The notes under the pieces are model-generated. The model had not been told where the DNA came from. It saw only the letters and a program-made list of their open reading frames with translations, and ran no database searches. Positions 33,716 through 43,501 of a stretch of 64,000 nucleotides of DNA are shown here, piece after piece. This DNA is from JANYCO01 sp035535995 (lineage in GTDB: Bacteria > Bacteroidota > Bacteroidia > Cytophagales > Cytophagaceae). Numbering within the stretch: position 1 is the stretch's first letter; each line of letters begins with the position of its first letter. A program made the position numbers and the translations under genes. The DNA lies in contig DATLOZ010000009.1 of NCBI GenBank assembly GCA_035535995.1, positions 124,001 through 188,000 of the forward strand, in the 5' to 3' direction.

Positions 33716-36127
33716 ATGTTAGTAATCAAAAGGGACGGCAGACGCGAGTCTGTAAAATTTGACAAAGTAACCGCACGGATCGAAAGACTCTGCTACGGAC
33801 TTGACCTAAACTACGTTAATCCCATTGAAGTAGCCCGCAAGGTGATCGATGGAATCCACGACGGAGTGACTACGGTACAACTGGATATGCTGGCTGCAGA
33901 GCAAGCGGCTTCCATGACGACCAAGCACCCTGACTACGCTACCTTGGCAGCAAGAATCGCTATTTCCAATTTGCATAAGGAAACCAGTAAGTCTTTCTCT
34001 AATACTATGAAGAGATTGTATACTTATGTGGATCCTAAAACAGGAGAGAATGCTTCACTGATCTCTAAAGAAGTATACGAATCTGTAAGAAAGCATGCTG
34101 CCATGTTGGATTCTTCCATCATTTATGACCGCGATTATAACTACGATTATTTTGGCTTTAAAACGCTGGAAAAATCCTACCTTCTAAGACTGGATGGAAA
34201 GATCGTAGAGCGTCCGCAGCATATGCTGATGCGTGTTGCCATCGGTATCCACTACAACGATATCGATGCAGCCATTGAGACGTACAATCTGATGTCTGAA
34301 AAATGGTTTACACACGCTACACCTACTCTTTTCAATGCCGGTACTCCAAAACCTCAGCTATCTTCTTGTTTCCTTCTTACTATGAAGGACGATAGCATCG
34401 ATGGGATTTATGATACGCTAAAACAATGCGCTAAAATTTCACAATCTGCCGGTGGTATTGGAATTAGCATTCACAATGTGAGGGCTACAGGTTCTTATAT
34501 CAAAGGTACAAATGGTACTTCTAACGGGATCATTCCTATGCTTCGCGTATACAACGACACGGCTCGTTATGTAGACCAAGGCGGTGGAAAACGTAAAGGT
34601 GCTTTTGCTGTGTACCTGGAGCCATGGCATGCCGATGTTTTCGAATTCCTTGAGCTGAGAAAGAACCACGGGAAAGAAGAACTTCGCGCACGCGACCTAT
34701 TCTATGCTCTTTGGATCCCTGATCTATTCATGGAACGCGTAGAGAAGAACGGCGATTGGTCACTCTTCTGCCCTAACGAAGCGCCAGGACTGGCTGATTG
34801 CTATGGTAAAGACTTCGAAGCATTGTATGAGAAATATGAAAAAGAAGGCAGACAAAGAAAAACTGTAAAAGCACAGGAACTTTGGTATGCGGTACTGGAA
34901 TCTCAAACAGAGACAGGGAACCCATATATGCTCTTCAAAGATCATTGCAATAGAAAATCAAACCAGAAAAATCTTGGTACTATTAAGTCTAGTAACTTAT
35001 GTACAGAGATCCTGGAGTATACTTCTGCAGACGAAGTGGCGGTATGTAACCTGGCTTCCATTGCACTTCCTAAATTTGTGATCGACGGTAAATTTGATCA
35101 CCAGAAATTATATGATGTTACTTATGTAGCAACTAAGAACCTGAACCGCGTAATCGATATCAACTACTATCCGGTAGAAGAAGCGAGAAGATCAAATATG
35201 CGTCACCGTCCGATCGGACTTGGTGTGCAAGGATTGGCGGATGCGTTCATTATGCTGCGTATGCCATTTGAATCAGAAGAAGCAAAAGGATTGAACAGAG
35301 ATATTTTCGAAACGATCTACTTCGCTGCCATGACAGCATCTAAAGACCTGGCTAAAGTAAATGGTCATTATGAGACCTTCCCTGGCTCTCCGGTATCTAA
35401 AGGTATCTTCCAGTTTGATATGTGGGGTGTAACCCCTTCTTCAGGACGTTGGGATTGGGATGCTTTGAAAAAAGATGTAAAAAAACATGGAGTACGCAAC
35501 TCCCTGCTGGTAGCGCCAATGCCTACCGCTTCTACTTCTCAGATCTTAGGAAACAACGAATGTTTTGAGCCATATACTTCGAACATCTATACCAGAAGAG
35601 TACTTTCCGGAGATTTCGTAGTGGTAAACAAACACCTTCTGAAAGACCTTATCAAACTTGGTCTGTGGAGCGATAAGATGAAAAACAAACTGATCGAAGC
35701 AAATGGTTCTATTCAGAATATTCCTGAGCTTCCTCAGCACATCAAGGATCTGTATAAAACTGTTTGGGAGATCAAACAAAAAACGATCATCGATATGGCA
35801 GCCGACAGAGGAGCTTATATTTGTCAAAGCCAAAGCCTGAACATTCACATCCAGGATTCTAACTTTGGTAAACTTACTTCTATGCACTTCTACGCATGGA
35901 AAAAAGGACTAAAGACTGGTATGTACTACCTGAGAACAAAAGCAGCAGTAGATGCGATCAAGTTCACAGTAGAAAAACAAGCCGATACTTCTCTGGAGCC
36001 TGTGATCAATAAAGATACCGTGAGCTCCATGAAAGCAGAATTGCTGGAGAAAGAAGCCGCTGAAAAAGCTGCCGCGATGGCCTGCTCACTCGACAATCCG
36101 GAAGGATGCGAGATGTGCGGAAGCTAG
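33716..36127 (+). CDS. nrdA: Ribonucleoside-diphosphate reductase, large (catalytic) subunit, class Ia
   Basis: NrdA reduces NDPs to dNDPs. An ATP-cone allosteric domain (VIKRDGRRESVKFDKVTARI) covers about the first 95 residues, so activity is likely dATP-inhibited. The catalytic core has the redox cysteine in LSSCFLLTM, the NLCTEI motif with the thiyl cysteine (residues about 420-425), and PTASTSQILGNNECFEPYT. The C-terminal redox pair is CEMCGS. The 803-residue length fits the class. A strong terminator follows the stop. Confidence 0.96.
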   Translation: MLVIKRDGRRESVKFDKVTARIERLCYGLDLNYVNPIEVARKVIDGIHDGVTTVQLDMLAAEQAASMTTKHPDYATLAARIAISNLHKETSKSFSNTMKRLYTYVDPKTGENASLISKEVYESVRKHAAMLDSSIIYDRDYNYDYFGFKTLEKSYLLRLDGKIVERPQHMLMRVAIGIHYNDIDAAIETYNLMSEKWFTHATPTLFNAGTPKPQLSSCFLLTMKDDSIDGIYDTLKQCAKISQSAGGIGISIHNVRATGSYIKGTNGTSNGIIPMLRVYNDTARYVDQGGGKRKGAFAVYLEPWHADVFEFLELRKNHGKEELRARDLFYALWIPDLFMERVEKNGDWSLFCPNEAPGLADCYGKDFEALYEKYEKEGRQRKTVKAQELWYAVLESQTETGNPYMLFKDHCNRKSNQKNLGTIKSSNLCTEILEYTSADEVAVCNLASIALPKFVIDGKFDHQKLYDVTYVATKNLNRVIDINYYPVEEARRSNMRHRPIGLGVQGLADAFIMLRMPFESEEAKGLNRDIFETIYFAAMTASKDLAKVNGHYETFPGSPVSKGIFQFDMWGVTPSSGRWDWDALKKDVKKHGVRNSLLVAPMPTASTSQILGNNECFEPYTSNIYTRRVLSGDFVVVNKHLLKDLIKLGLWSDKMKNKLIEANGSIQNIPELPQHIKDLYKTVWEIKQKTIIDMAADRGAYICQSQSLNIHIQDSNFGKLTSMHFYAWKKGLKTGMYYLRTKAAVDAIKFTVEKQADTSLEPVINKDTVSSMKAELLEKEAAEKAAAMACSLDNPEGCEMCGS

Positions 36128-36148
36128 TCTAAGCACTCAATTTTATAG

Positions 36149-36182
36149 AAGAGGCTCTGCGAAATGTGGAGCCTCTTTTTTG
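36149..36182 (+). terminator. Rho-independent terminator of nrdBA
   Basis: AAGAGGCTC (36149-36157) pairs with GAGCCTCTT (36169-36177), followed by a run of six or more T's. It lies 22 nt after the nrdA stop. Confidence 0.85.
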
Positions 36183-36263
36183 TTTGATATTGAAAACAAT
36201 TCTCTTTTTTCTTTTGTTTAACATGTATTAAGTCTCTGAAGGATTTAAACAATAAAAATATTT

Positions 36264-36494
36264 ATGGACAAACTCATCCTATACACCAAAAAATTTGACC
36301 TCGCCTTCGATGCGCAAGGCGTAGCCACTGTAGACGTAACCAGCTTGATCGAAGAGCTGGCAAAAGAATATGAATTGGTAGACCGGAATCCTTCTATCAC
36401 CATTCAGGGAAATGTGCAGTATGTAACGCTCAAACTAATCCCTCACAACAAAGAGAAAAAAACCGTAGGATTTTCTTTCGGCACAAAATCCTAA
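36264..36494 (+). CDS. Hypothetical protein, 76 residues
   Basis: No family is recognised. The small soluble protein has strands at both ends (MDKLILYTKKFDLAFDAQGV and QYVTLKLIPHN, KKTVGFSFGTKS) around one helix (SLIEELAKEYELV), a mixed alpha/beta pattern. It has no Cys, signal or membrane segment. It lies between the nrdBA terminator and a convergent GT-C gene, so it is an independent unit. Codon use is ordinary, supporting a real gene. Confidence 0.6.
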   Translation: MDKLILYTKKFDLAFDAQGVATVDVTSLIEELAKEYELVDRNPSITIQGNVQYVTLKLIPHNKEKKTVGFSFGTKS

Positions 36495-36513
36495 TTTGTC
36501 CTTTTTGTCAAAT

Positions 36514-38142
36514 TTATTCAGATCTTTTACTCTTTCTGAAAACAATAAATTCTGCGTCGAATTCAAGATAAGTTTTTCCCATCAGATACCATTGACTAGG
36601 AATCTGATCCAATACTGAAAATTTCTTTGCTTCATAATAATTGTTTTCCAGAAGTCCGGGCATTTGTTGTTGTACATTTTTTACCTCCCAAGGTCTGAGC
36701 ACAACCCAATCCGGACGTAGTTTATCAATAACACGTGAATAAGTAACATCACCTGTTTTCTTTCCTTCTTTTAAAACAGCTACTACTTCCGGTGAAGACA
36801 TTCCTGGGAAATCATAGGTTTTTAATTGGGAAAAATATCCCATGTAGCCCAAGCATTCCATGAATACAGTTTCCCTTCGACCTTGCGCCTGTGTATGTAA
36901 CCATGTTCCTATCTTTTTTCTATTGCCGTATTCTACAATTCTTTGCTGAGTCTTTAAATGATAGCTCCCAAACAATAGTATTACTATAGTCCAGGCTAAA
37001 AACAAATAGCCTACGCCTAAGACTATAGGTGTGCGGAATCGTGTATATAATGCATTCAAAAAAATGCCCAGAAAAATAATTACCTGAATTGATACGTTCG
37101 GAAGATACCAAGGCATTCCTCCTTGGCCTGAGAGTGCAGTCAAGTAAAATACAATCATATAAATTGAAAAAGATATTGCTCTGCCTGACCTAGGAATAAG
37201 AGGAAGAAAAAAACCGCAGAAAGCAAGTGTACTGATGATTCTTCCTGCTAATTCTAGGTTATACCATTTTTCAAAAAAGACAGCATAACCAGGCATAAAT
37301 AATCCTGATAGCAAACAAGTGGTATTAGTACGAGAGAAGAGGCTCAGTGGAAAGTTTACGAATTCACTAATTACATGTAAGGCATCATAGCTTTTCGCAA
37401 CACTTTTCGCATGAATTGTATTAGGGATAGGATCGCCATAATAATACCAGGTAATTAGAATCCAGGGTAAATAGATCAGTATCCCAATCAGGGATGCCCG
37501 GGCTATTTTTTTTAGCAGAGGAAATTGCGCACGATAATTTTTAAAATCAAAATAAAAAAGTAAAACACCCACTACCAAGAAAAAAGCATAGATAAATCCG
37601 TCAGGCCTGGTGTACATTAATCCTGCGAATGCAAGGATCAATCCCTTTACAGAAGCTTCATTTCCTTTTAAAAGCTGAGTGATCAATATAATCAGAAAAA
37701 GCATCATATAAGGTGTCTCCATTCCATTTATACTGTTATCTACAATTAGAATATCAACTGAAAAAAGCGCTATGACCAAATACGCAATCATCTTATTCCA
37801 TTTCAACTGTTGCCCCAGCCTATATAATAGTACTGAGCATAGTCCCAAGATCAGACAATTAACTAAACGGTAGAGCCAGATGGCGTATTCATCAGGATTG
37901 CTTTGAAATACTGCTGCGAATAGTGCAGGCAATAACGTATTGATAGGAGATGTATAAGAGTATACACGTTCGCCTACCGTAAAAGTCAATCCATTACCCA
38001 TGGCCAAATTTTTGCTGGCTCTATAAGTAATATACCAGTCTTCCCAACGGTGGTCTGTATATAATGCGTATAATATTCCAATGGAAAATGTAATTAGAAA
38101 TAAAACGATAATTATTTTCCTGTCTTTGCCGAAGAGTTGCAT
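36514..38142 (-). CDS. GT-C family membrane glycosyltransferase, paralogue 1
   Basis: The 542-residue protein has about ten to twelve hydrophobic helices and a soluble C-terminal domain of about 130 residues. After TM1 the loop reads YTDHRWEDWYITYRASKNLA followed by GERVYSYTSPINTLLPALF. This matches the pattern of bacterial GT-C enzymes of the AftB-like group (paired acidic residue, YI.YRYA.NL..G.GL, GE.V.GYT). The TRPDGF motif in the second periplasmic loop also recurs. Substrate is unknown. A near copy lies at 39453-41087, on the same strand with an oppositely oriented gene between them. Confidence 0.75.
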   Translation of the reverse strand: MQLFGKDRKIIIVLFLITFSIGILYALYTDHRWEDWYITYRASKNLAMGNGLTFTVGERVYSYTSPINTLLPALFAAVFQSNPDEYAIWLYRLVNCLILGLCSVLLYRLGQQLKWNKMIAYLVIALFSVDILIVDNSINGMETPYMMLFLIILITQLLKGNEASVKGLILAFAGLMYTRPDGFIYAFFLVVGVLLFYFDFKNYRAQFPLLKKIARASLIGILIYLPWILITWYYYGDPIPNTIHAKSVAKSYDALHVISEFVNFPLSLFSRTNTTCLLSGLFMPGYAVFFEKWYNLELAGRIISTLAFCGFFLPLIPRSGRAISFSIYMIVFYLTALSGQGGMPWYLPNVSIQVIIFLGIFLNALYTRFRTPIVLGVGYLFLAWTIVILLFGSYHLKTQQRIVEYGNRKKIGTWLHTQAQGRRETVFMECLGYMGYFSQLKTYDFPGMSSPEVVAVLKEGKKTGDVTYSRVIDKLRPDWVVLRPWEVKNVQQQMPGLLENNYYEAKKFSVLDQIPSQWYLMGKTYLEFDAEFIVFRKSKRSE

Positions 38143-38163
38143 TGTTTAGTTTTTTAGGAATTG

Positions 38164-38193
38164 CAAATATATCAAAATCCTGCTTGAATTCAA
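38164..38193 (-). promoter_or_regulatory. Promoter of GT-C paralogue 1
   Basis: On the minus strand TTG (38193-38191), a 19-nt spacer and TATATTTG (38171-38164) match the Bacteroidota consensus exactly, 21 nt before the start codon. Confidence 0.6.
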
Positions 38194-38249
38194 TTTCTCT
38201 AATCTGTCGAAAGCTAATAGAGTAAAGAATTATTACTACCTTGTAAGGT

Positions 38250-39392
38250 ATGAATAATCAAGAATTAGCTACCAGTTTCTTTCAAGCTTTGCAATACAGA
38301 TTTAATTGTCTGTTAGAAACCCGTTTTTTCTATTCGCGTTTTTGGATGTCATATCTTATTTTTTTTTCAGTTTGTTTATCTCTTTTTTTCTCTTTTCCTC
38401 GCCTTGATTACACCTTCATACATCAGGGAGATTGGGAAATTATTCAGAAACAAGCGTATTCGCTCATCGATTCCTCGATTTTCGATAAAGTTCCGCATGA
38501 TCAGCATGCTGCTAAACGCTTCTACAGAATTACGCTTCCTTTACTTGTCAGATTTTTTCATTTAAACATTACAGGTATGCTGTTGTTGCAGTTTGTGTTG
38601 ACTGTTTTGAATTATTATTTGCTTGCCCGTTTTATATTTAAAACCACTGCCAATAAATTCATCACTGCTTACCTGCTATTGGCTTCAGCGTTGGTATTTT
38701 CGTTTCGTCTTGGGTTTAATGAAATGTGGGGTCATTTCGATATTCTTCCACTCGTATTAATTACGATCTCTTTGAGCTTTAGAAATTCTTTTACCGTTTT
38801 TCTTTCTGTATTCTTCGCTTGTTGGTCGGATGAACGAGCAATACTGGCTTCTTTGGTCACTGCCTTGTTTTGGTACCAGCAGGATGAAAAAATATCTTCC
38901 CGTCCACTACTCGCTGCTATTGGGGCTCTTGGGCTGTATGTTGTGCTCAGGCTTACAATACGTTCGGTAACAGGCTACGAAACCCCGATGCAAGGCTTCG
39001 GTGTAGGGCCAGAATGTTTGATCTATACATTACCCATTTTTATACCTAATCTTTTACAATCGCTTGAAGGCTTCTGGATCCTCGTACTGCTTTATTTGTA
39101 TACGTTGACCTTGCAAAATAAAAAGATCTTACTGTATGGAACACTCGCTCTACTTCTTGCTACCCTGGCGGGTAGCCTGATGGTATATGATATTTTCCGA
39201 TCGCTTGCATACCTGACGCCGTTTGTTTATCTATGTTTGCCAGCACTAAAAGCGCAGCTCAATGAAAAACTGTGTTTTATCATTTTACTCTGCTGCCTTG
39301 TATATCCGAGCAATCCTTTATTAATGAATGATAACCTGATGGTGAGTGGAAATCTTGCTATTTATGAGATTGGGAGAATGATCATGAAATAA
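38250..39392 (+). CDS. Polytopic membrane protein of unknown function
   Basis: I do not recognise the family. The 380 residues include about nine hydrophobic helices, with an N-terminal cytosolic part and an extracytoplasmic loop after TM1 (PRLDYTFIHQGDWEIIQKQA) that carries acidic residues as in GT-C proteins. A second polar motif, FACWSDERAILASLV, follows TM5. It is inserted in the opposite orientation between the two GT-C paralogues. A glycosyltransferase or flippase-like role is a guess from architecture and neighbours. Confidence 0.7.
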   Translation: MNNQELATSFFQALQYRFNCLLETRFFYSRFWMSYLIFFSVCLSLFFSFPRLDYTFIHQGDWEIIQKQAYSLIDSSIFDKVPHDQHAAKRFYRITLPLLVRFFHLNITGMLLLQFVLTVLNYYLLARFIFKTTANKFITAYLLLASALVFSFRLGFNEMWGHFDILPLVLITISLSFRNSFTVFLSVFFACWSDERAILASLVTALFWYQQDEKISSRPLLAAIGALGLYVVLRLTIRSVTGYETPMQGFGVGPECLIYTLPIFIPNLLQSLEGFWILVLLYLYTLTLQNKKILLYGTLALLLATLAGSLMVYDIFRSLAYLTPFVYLCLPALKAQLNEKLCFIILLCCLVYPSNPLLMNDNLMVSGNLAIYEIGRMIMK

Positions 39393-39452
39393 TATTATGT
39401 TTTGGATCATGATAAGGTTTGTAGAAATTAATACTCAACTAAAAATCCAGCA

Positions 39453-41087
39453 TTACTTTTTTCTAAACACTACAAACACTGCATCGTGCTCCAGGTAAGG
39501 CTTTCCCATGAGGTACCACACTTGAGGAATTTGATCTTTTACAGAAAATATTTTTGCCTCTCGATAATTATTTTTTAATAACCCTGGCATTTCATCTTCT
39601 ACCATACTCACTTCCCAAGGCCTCAACACTACCCAATCGGGATGGAGTTTGGCTATGATTAGTGAATAGGTGACGTTATTTGTTTGCTTTCCTTCTTTCA
39701 AAATTCTCACTACTTCCGGCGAAGACATGCCCGGATAATCATACATTTTTAATTGAGAATAAAATCCTATATATCCCAGGCATTCCAGGAACACTGTTTC
39801 GCGGCTGCCATGGGCCTGGGCTTGCAACCACTCGCCTATTTTTTTTCGATTGCCACATTCAACAATTTGTTGTTGTGTTTTAAAATAAAAAGCGCCAAAC
39901 AACAGAATAATTAATTGATAAGAAAGAAAAACATATCCCACGCACACAAAAAAATTTCTGGCAGACCAGTTATATCCTGCTTGGAGTACGAGACAGAAAA
40001 ATAAAATCACAGGCAATGCAAGGTTAGGCAAATACCAAGGCTGTCCGCCTTGTCCGGATATTATGGTGAGATAGAAAACGATAAGGTAAACGGCGAGTGA
40101 AAATGTTCTTGCTGCTTTGGGCAGGAAGGGAAAGAGGAAAGCAAAAAAGGCAACACAACTTACTACTCTTCCGGCAAGATCCAGCGAATGCCAACCACCG
40201 AAGACTGCATAACCTGGCATAAATAAGCCTGAGAGTACATATTGAACAGGCTCATGGAAAATACTCAATGGAAATTTTATAAATTCTTTTACAAACGTCC
40301 ACCAATGCCAGTCCCTGAAAATACTTTTGGCGATGATCGTATTGGGGACCGGGCTGCCGTAGTAATACCAGGTAAAAAAGATCCAGGGTAAGAAGAGCAA
40401 AAAGCTCAGAAGCGCAGCCTGGATTATTTTTTGCGTATTCTTCCAAAAGGCAGTGCTATTACTTTTATTGTAATCAAAAATCAGAAATGCGAAGACAAAA
40501 ATTCCTGCGTATACAAAACCATCGGGCCTTGTATACATAAGGCCTGTAAAGGGCAAGATAAAATCTCGCAAGCGAGCATTTTCCTTTTTATGCAAAGCGA
40601 GAAACAGGAAAATAAGAAACAACATCATATAAGGCGCTTCCATTCCATTGATGCTGTTGTCGATGATCAGGCTGTTGGTGGCGAAGAGAAAGAGCAGAAG
40701 AAGAGAAAAAGGTTTTGAGAATTTCAAAAGTATTGAAAGCCTGAGAAGTAACACGCCGCAAATTCCCAATACAAAACAGTTGACCAGCCTGTAAAGCCAG
40801 ATCGCATATTCGTCGGCATTTGAAGGGAAGAGTGCGGCGAAGAATGAGGGCAATAATGTATTGATGGGCGAAGTATAAGAATAGACCCGCTCTCCGGCAG
40901 TATAGGTAAGCCCTTCGCCTGTTGCAAGATTTTTGCTGGCGCGGTACGTGATGTACCAATCCTCCCAGCGATGATCGGTGTAGAGGGCGTAAAGCATTCC
41001 GATCGTGAAAGGAATGAGGAAGAATAGAAGAAGGTTTGTTCTTTTTGTTCTTTGAAAGAAATCGTTGTCCATTTCTTTTACAGTCAA
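39453..41087 (-). CDS. GT-C family membrane glycosyltransferase, paralogue 2
   Basis: The 544-residue product is closely similar to paralogue 1 along its whole length. Shared invariant stretches include YTDHRWEDWYITYRASKNLA, GERVYSYTSPINTLLP, DEYAIWLYRLVNC, NSINGME and LMYTRPDGF, and the C-terminal soluble domain with YPGMSSPEVV and PDWVVLRPWEV. Differences concentrate in the membrane helices. The first ATG gives MTVKEMDNDFFQRTKRTNLL; a slightly later start is possible. It and paralogue 1 are probably a local duplication. Confidence 0.75.
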   Translation of the reverse strand: MTVKEMDNDFFQRTKRTNLLLFFLIPFTIGMLYALYTDHRWEDWYITYRASKNLATGEGLTYTAGERVYSYTSPINTLLPSFFAALFPSNADEYAIWLYRLVNCFVLGICGVLLLRLSILLKFSKPFSLLLLFLFATNSLIIDNSINGMEAPYMMLFLIFLFLALHKKENARLRDFILPFTGLMYTRPDGFVYAGIFVFAFLIFDYNKSNSTAFWKNTQKIIQAALLSFLLFLPWIFFTWYYYGSPVPNTIIAKSIFRDWHWWTFVKEFIKFPLSIFHEPVQYVLSGLFMPGYAVFGGWHSLDLAGRVVSCVAFFAFLFPFLPKAARTFSLAVYLIVFYLTIISGQGGQPWYLPNLALPVILFFCLVLQAGYNWSARNFFVCVGYVFLSYQLIILLFGAFYFKTQQQIVECGNRKKIGEWLQAQAHGSRETVFLECLGYIGFYSQLKMYDYPGMSSPEVVRILKEGKQTNNVTYSLIIAKLHPDWVVLRPWEVSMVEDEMPGLLKNNYREAKIFSVKDQIPQVWYLMGKPYLEHDAVFVVFRKK

Positions 41088-41139
41088 TATGATCCAAAAT
41101 ACGTTTTATATTTTTCAATAAAAATAATAAGGCGTTAAT

Positions 41140-41174
41140 AATAAAGGCCCAATTGTAAATATCAGGCCTTTATT
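41140..41174 (-). terminator. Terminator of the 43324-41196 transcript
   Basis: AATAAAGGCC (41140-41149) pairs with GGCCTTTATT (41165-41174) just past the T9SS protein stop. On the minus strand the stem is followed by a T/A-rich tail. Confidence 0.6.
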
Positions 41175-41195
41175 TATTTCAAGAATTGATCAAAA

Positions 41196-42398
41196 TTATT
41201 TTACTATAGAAAAAGTTTTGACTTGCTTAGTTCCATCTTTAATAATTTCAATACGATAGACTCCTGTTGAGAGTGTATTTACGTCTATTTCTTTTGAACT
41301 ATATGATAGATCTTTGTATTCCTTTTGGTATAGAACTTCTCCTATCATATTATAAATAGATATAGCTATATACTTCGCAGGTAACAAGTCTATATATAGT
41401 TTTCCTGTAGTGGGATTTGGATAAATCCGCATGTCTTCTACAATTGTTTCTGTGTTTTCGAATAATATAGGAGCTATTCCTAGTCTGGTATTATCCTGAC
41501 AAGTACTATTATAATTACAATTGGTAGCGCTCGTACACACTGCTATTGAGGCTGTCATCACACTTCCATATTCTGCTGTAAAACCAGGTTCTAGGCTTAC
41601 ATAATTCCCTGCTTTCATAGTAGTTGTATGCCCTGGGCCAAAATCTACATCTCCGGTGGATGCATATGTGGATCCTACATTATTACCGGCCCTGATATAA
41701 TCTGACACATTTGTATAAGCAGGTAATGTATTTGTATTTTGATACAATACAGAAGAAGGACAACAACTTGTCTTAAACACTTCTACCTTATCAATAAATA
41801 CATACGCATTAAGAGGATCGGATTGGTAAGGGAATATAACCAGTTGATTTCTCACAGGTACACTCGCATTAGGTGTGTAGTTAATCAGTACCTGTTGCCA
41901 AGAAGAAGAATTAATATCTCCTTGATACAAAAGTTCTCCATCAATGGTAGGTATTCTTTCTCCTTGTGTAAGAAGCCCTCTTTGGGTCAGGTTTGAAGCG
42001 GCATAAATATAAAGCTCTCCAAACTTTTGATTCATTATTCCTTTTACCCACAAACTAATAAAATAAGTAGCATCATGTGAAAAACATACGTTTGTAAAAA
42101 TGCCTTCTCCTATCACTCTGGAAGAGTCGGATGAATAAGCGCTCCACATTTCTGCACAATTACTACCATTATATGCTGAGCCAGCGATATTGGGAGAACC
42201 GTGGCTACTTTTCCAACCCGGCACGCACGATGGCCAGGCTGAACAGGAGGTACCAGGACAAGAATTATAAAATGGAGATGGCTCGGAATAATTAGTCTGG
42301 CAATACTCCTCAAAGCTATTGTTATATATCACCTGTGCAAAACTGTTTGTGTACATACCTATCACAAACAGTATGACTATTATCTTAAAATATTTCAT
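41196..42398 (-). CDS. T9SS type A sorting-domain protein, secreted
   Basis: The 400-residue protein has a signal peptide (MKYFKIIVILFVIGMYTNSF, then AQ). Residues about 20-215 look like a Cys-rich jelly-roll binding domain with Trp and Gly motifs. Residues about 225-300 carry the YIRAGNNVGS, GDVDFGPGHTTTMKAGNYVS, LEPGFTAEYGSVMTASI motif set, common in Bacteroidota adhesins. The C-terminal 75 residues, starting IYPNPTTGKLYIDL and ending KQVKTFSIVK, form the T9SS sorting domain, so it is exported through the T9SS and processed. Substrate or ligand is unknown. Confidence 0.85.
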   Translation of the reverse strand: MKYFKIIVILFVIGMYTNSFAQVIYNNSFEEYCQTNYSEPSPFYNSCPGTSCSAWPSCVPGWKSSHGSPNIAGSAYNGSNCAEMWSAYSSDSSRVIGEGIFTNVCFSHDATYFISLWVKGIMNQKFGELYIYAASNLTQRGLLTQGERIPTIDGELLYQGDINSSSWQQVLINYTPNASVPVRNQLVIFPYQSDPLNAYVFIDKVEVFKTSCCPSSVLYQNTNTLPAYTNVSDYIRAGNNVGSTYASTGDVDFGPGHTTTMKAGNYVSLEPGFTAEYGSVMTASIAVCTSATNCNYNSTCQDNTRLGIAPILFENTETIVEDMRIYPNPTTGKLYIDLLPAKYIAISIYNMIGEVLYQKEYKDLSYSSKEIDVNTLSTGVYRIEIIKDGTKQVKTFSIVK

Positions 42399-42415
42399 GT
42401 CATTTTAATTTAAGA

Positions 42416-43324
42416 TCATTTATTATTCTTTAACAGTTCCACTTCTTTTTTAATAAGTGCATTCTCTTGTCTGATACTTTCATTTTCTTTTTTGAGCTCG
42501 ATCATATAAAGTGTCAACTCTTCGATCTTCTCTAGTAGTTTAGCATCCATGGTTGCCATATCAATACCATCTTTCACCACTTCTTCTGCCGAAGGAACAC
42601 CCGGAAGGTGTTTATTTTTTTGAATATAGCTTTCTACTTCGCCAAGAGAGAGTAGTTTATAGTCTTTGTTAAAAACATAGTCAGACCAGTTGGAAGTATT
42701 TTTAACTGCTACTTTTACCTTCTCTGTAAGAATGCCTGTTTCTACAAATAGCTTATAATTTGAGTTCGTTGTAACACTTCCTATTACAATCTTATCTGCT
42801 AATAACCCTTTTGTGACATATAGATTATAACCACTTGGACATGTTGTAAATCGTGGACCTGACACATTATCGCTTATTACAGATCCGCCACCCAATGAGT
42901 TTACATAAAGTTTACCAGTTACAGCTACGTCCTGACTATAAATATCTAATTGGTTATCGGTAGTAATAAAAGACGTTTGTGTTCCTGATAATCCCAAACC
43001 CAGATAACGACTGGTATTATCAGGAGTTGTAATTTTTAATGCTGGCACACAAGTATTAGCACCTGTACAATTGGAAAGGCAAAATTGTGTGCGAATCGGA
43101 GCATGAATTTGAAAAACTGATTCATAATGATATACCGGATATCCCATATATGTTCCAGTCTGCACATCATCATCTGGTACTTTTCCTATCCCTACTTTAC
43201 CAGGAGGAGTAGTATTATAATTTGTGTTGTAAGCATCGTTCCCATTTGTTGTCCATTGAGCCACACCGACTGTAGACATTTCTGCAATTGCTATAGTTGT
43301 CAGTAATAGTTTAATTTTTTTCAT
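42416..43324 (-). CDS. Secreted protein with C-terminal coiled-coil (tail-fibre/S74-like)
   Basis: The 302-residue protein has a signal peptide (MKKIKLLLTTIAIAEMSTVG, then VAQ) and beta-rich, Gly/Asn-rich middle segments. Its C-terminal 100 residues contain DYKLLSLGEVESYIQKNKHL, PGVPSAEEV and an uninterrupted heptad coiled-coil (ELTLYMIELKKENESIRQEN). That arrangement is widespread in Bacteroidota and resembles the intramolecular-chaperone region of tail-fibre-like proteins, though no autocatalytic Ser-Lys site is evident. No T9SS domain. It lies 17 nt upstream of the T9SS gene on one transcript. Confidence 0.75.
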   Translation of the reverse strand: MKKIKLLLTTIAIAEMSTVGVAQWTTNGNDAYNTNYNTTPPGKVGIGKVPDDDVQTGTYMGYPVYHYESVFQIHAPIRTQFCLSNCTGANTCVPALKITTPDNTSRYLGLGLSGTQTSFITTDNQLDIYSQDVAVTGKLYVNSLGGGSVISDNVSGPRFTTCPSGYNLYVTKGLLADKIVIGSVTTNSNYKLFVETGILTEKVKVAVKNTSNWSDYVFNKDYKLLSLGEVESYIQKNKHLPGVPSAEEVVKDGIDMATMDAKLLEKIEELTLYMIELKKENESIRQENALIKKEVELLKNNK

Positions 43325-43439
43325 AAAAGCATTTTTTTAGTTGAATAAAAATTGAGTAAAGAGTTCTACAAGGACGGTAATAAATTTTAGTAATAAAATC
43401 CGTATAAATACGTATTAACAATTCCTTATTTATAAAAAC

Positions 43440-43471
43440 AGCGGGCAAGATTCTTTCGAACCTCGCCCGCT
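43440..43471 (-). terminator. Terminator of the 44464-43502 gene
   Basis: AGCGGGC (43440-43446) pairs with GCCCGCT (43465-43471) and the inner bases extend the stem imperfectly. On the minus strand it is followed by a T-rich tail (GTTTTTATAAA). It lies 30 nt past the stop. Confidence 0.75.
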
Positions 43472-43501
43472 TACTTATGTTTATTTAACCTTATTAAAAA
43501 C

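Noticed and set aside
36514..41087. Composite transposon made of the two GT-C copies
   Set aside because: The copies are protein-coding membrane enzymes without terminal inverted repeats, transposase or target duplications.
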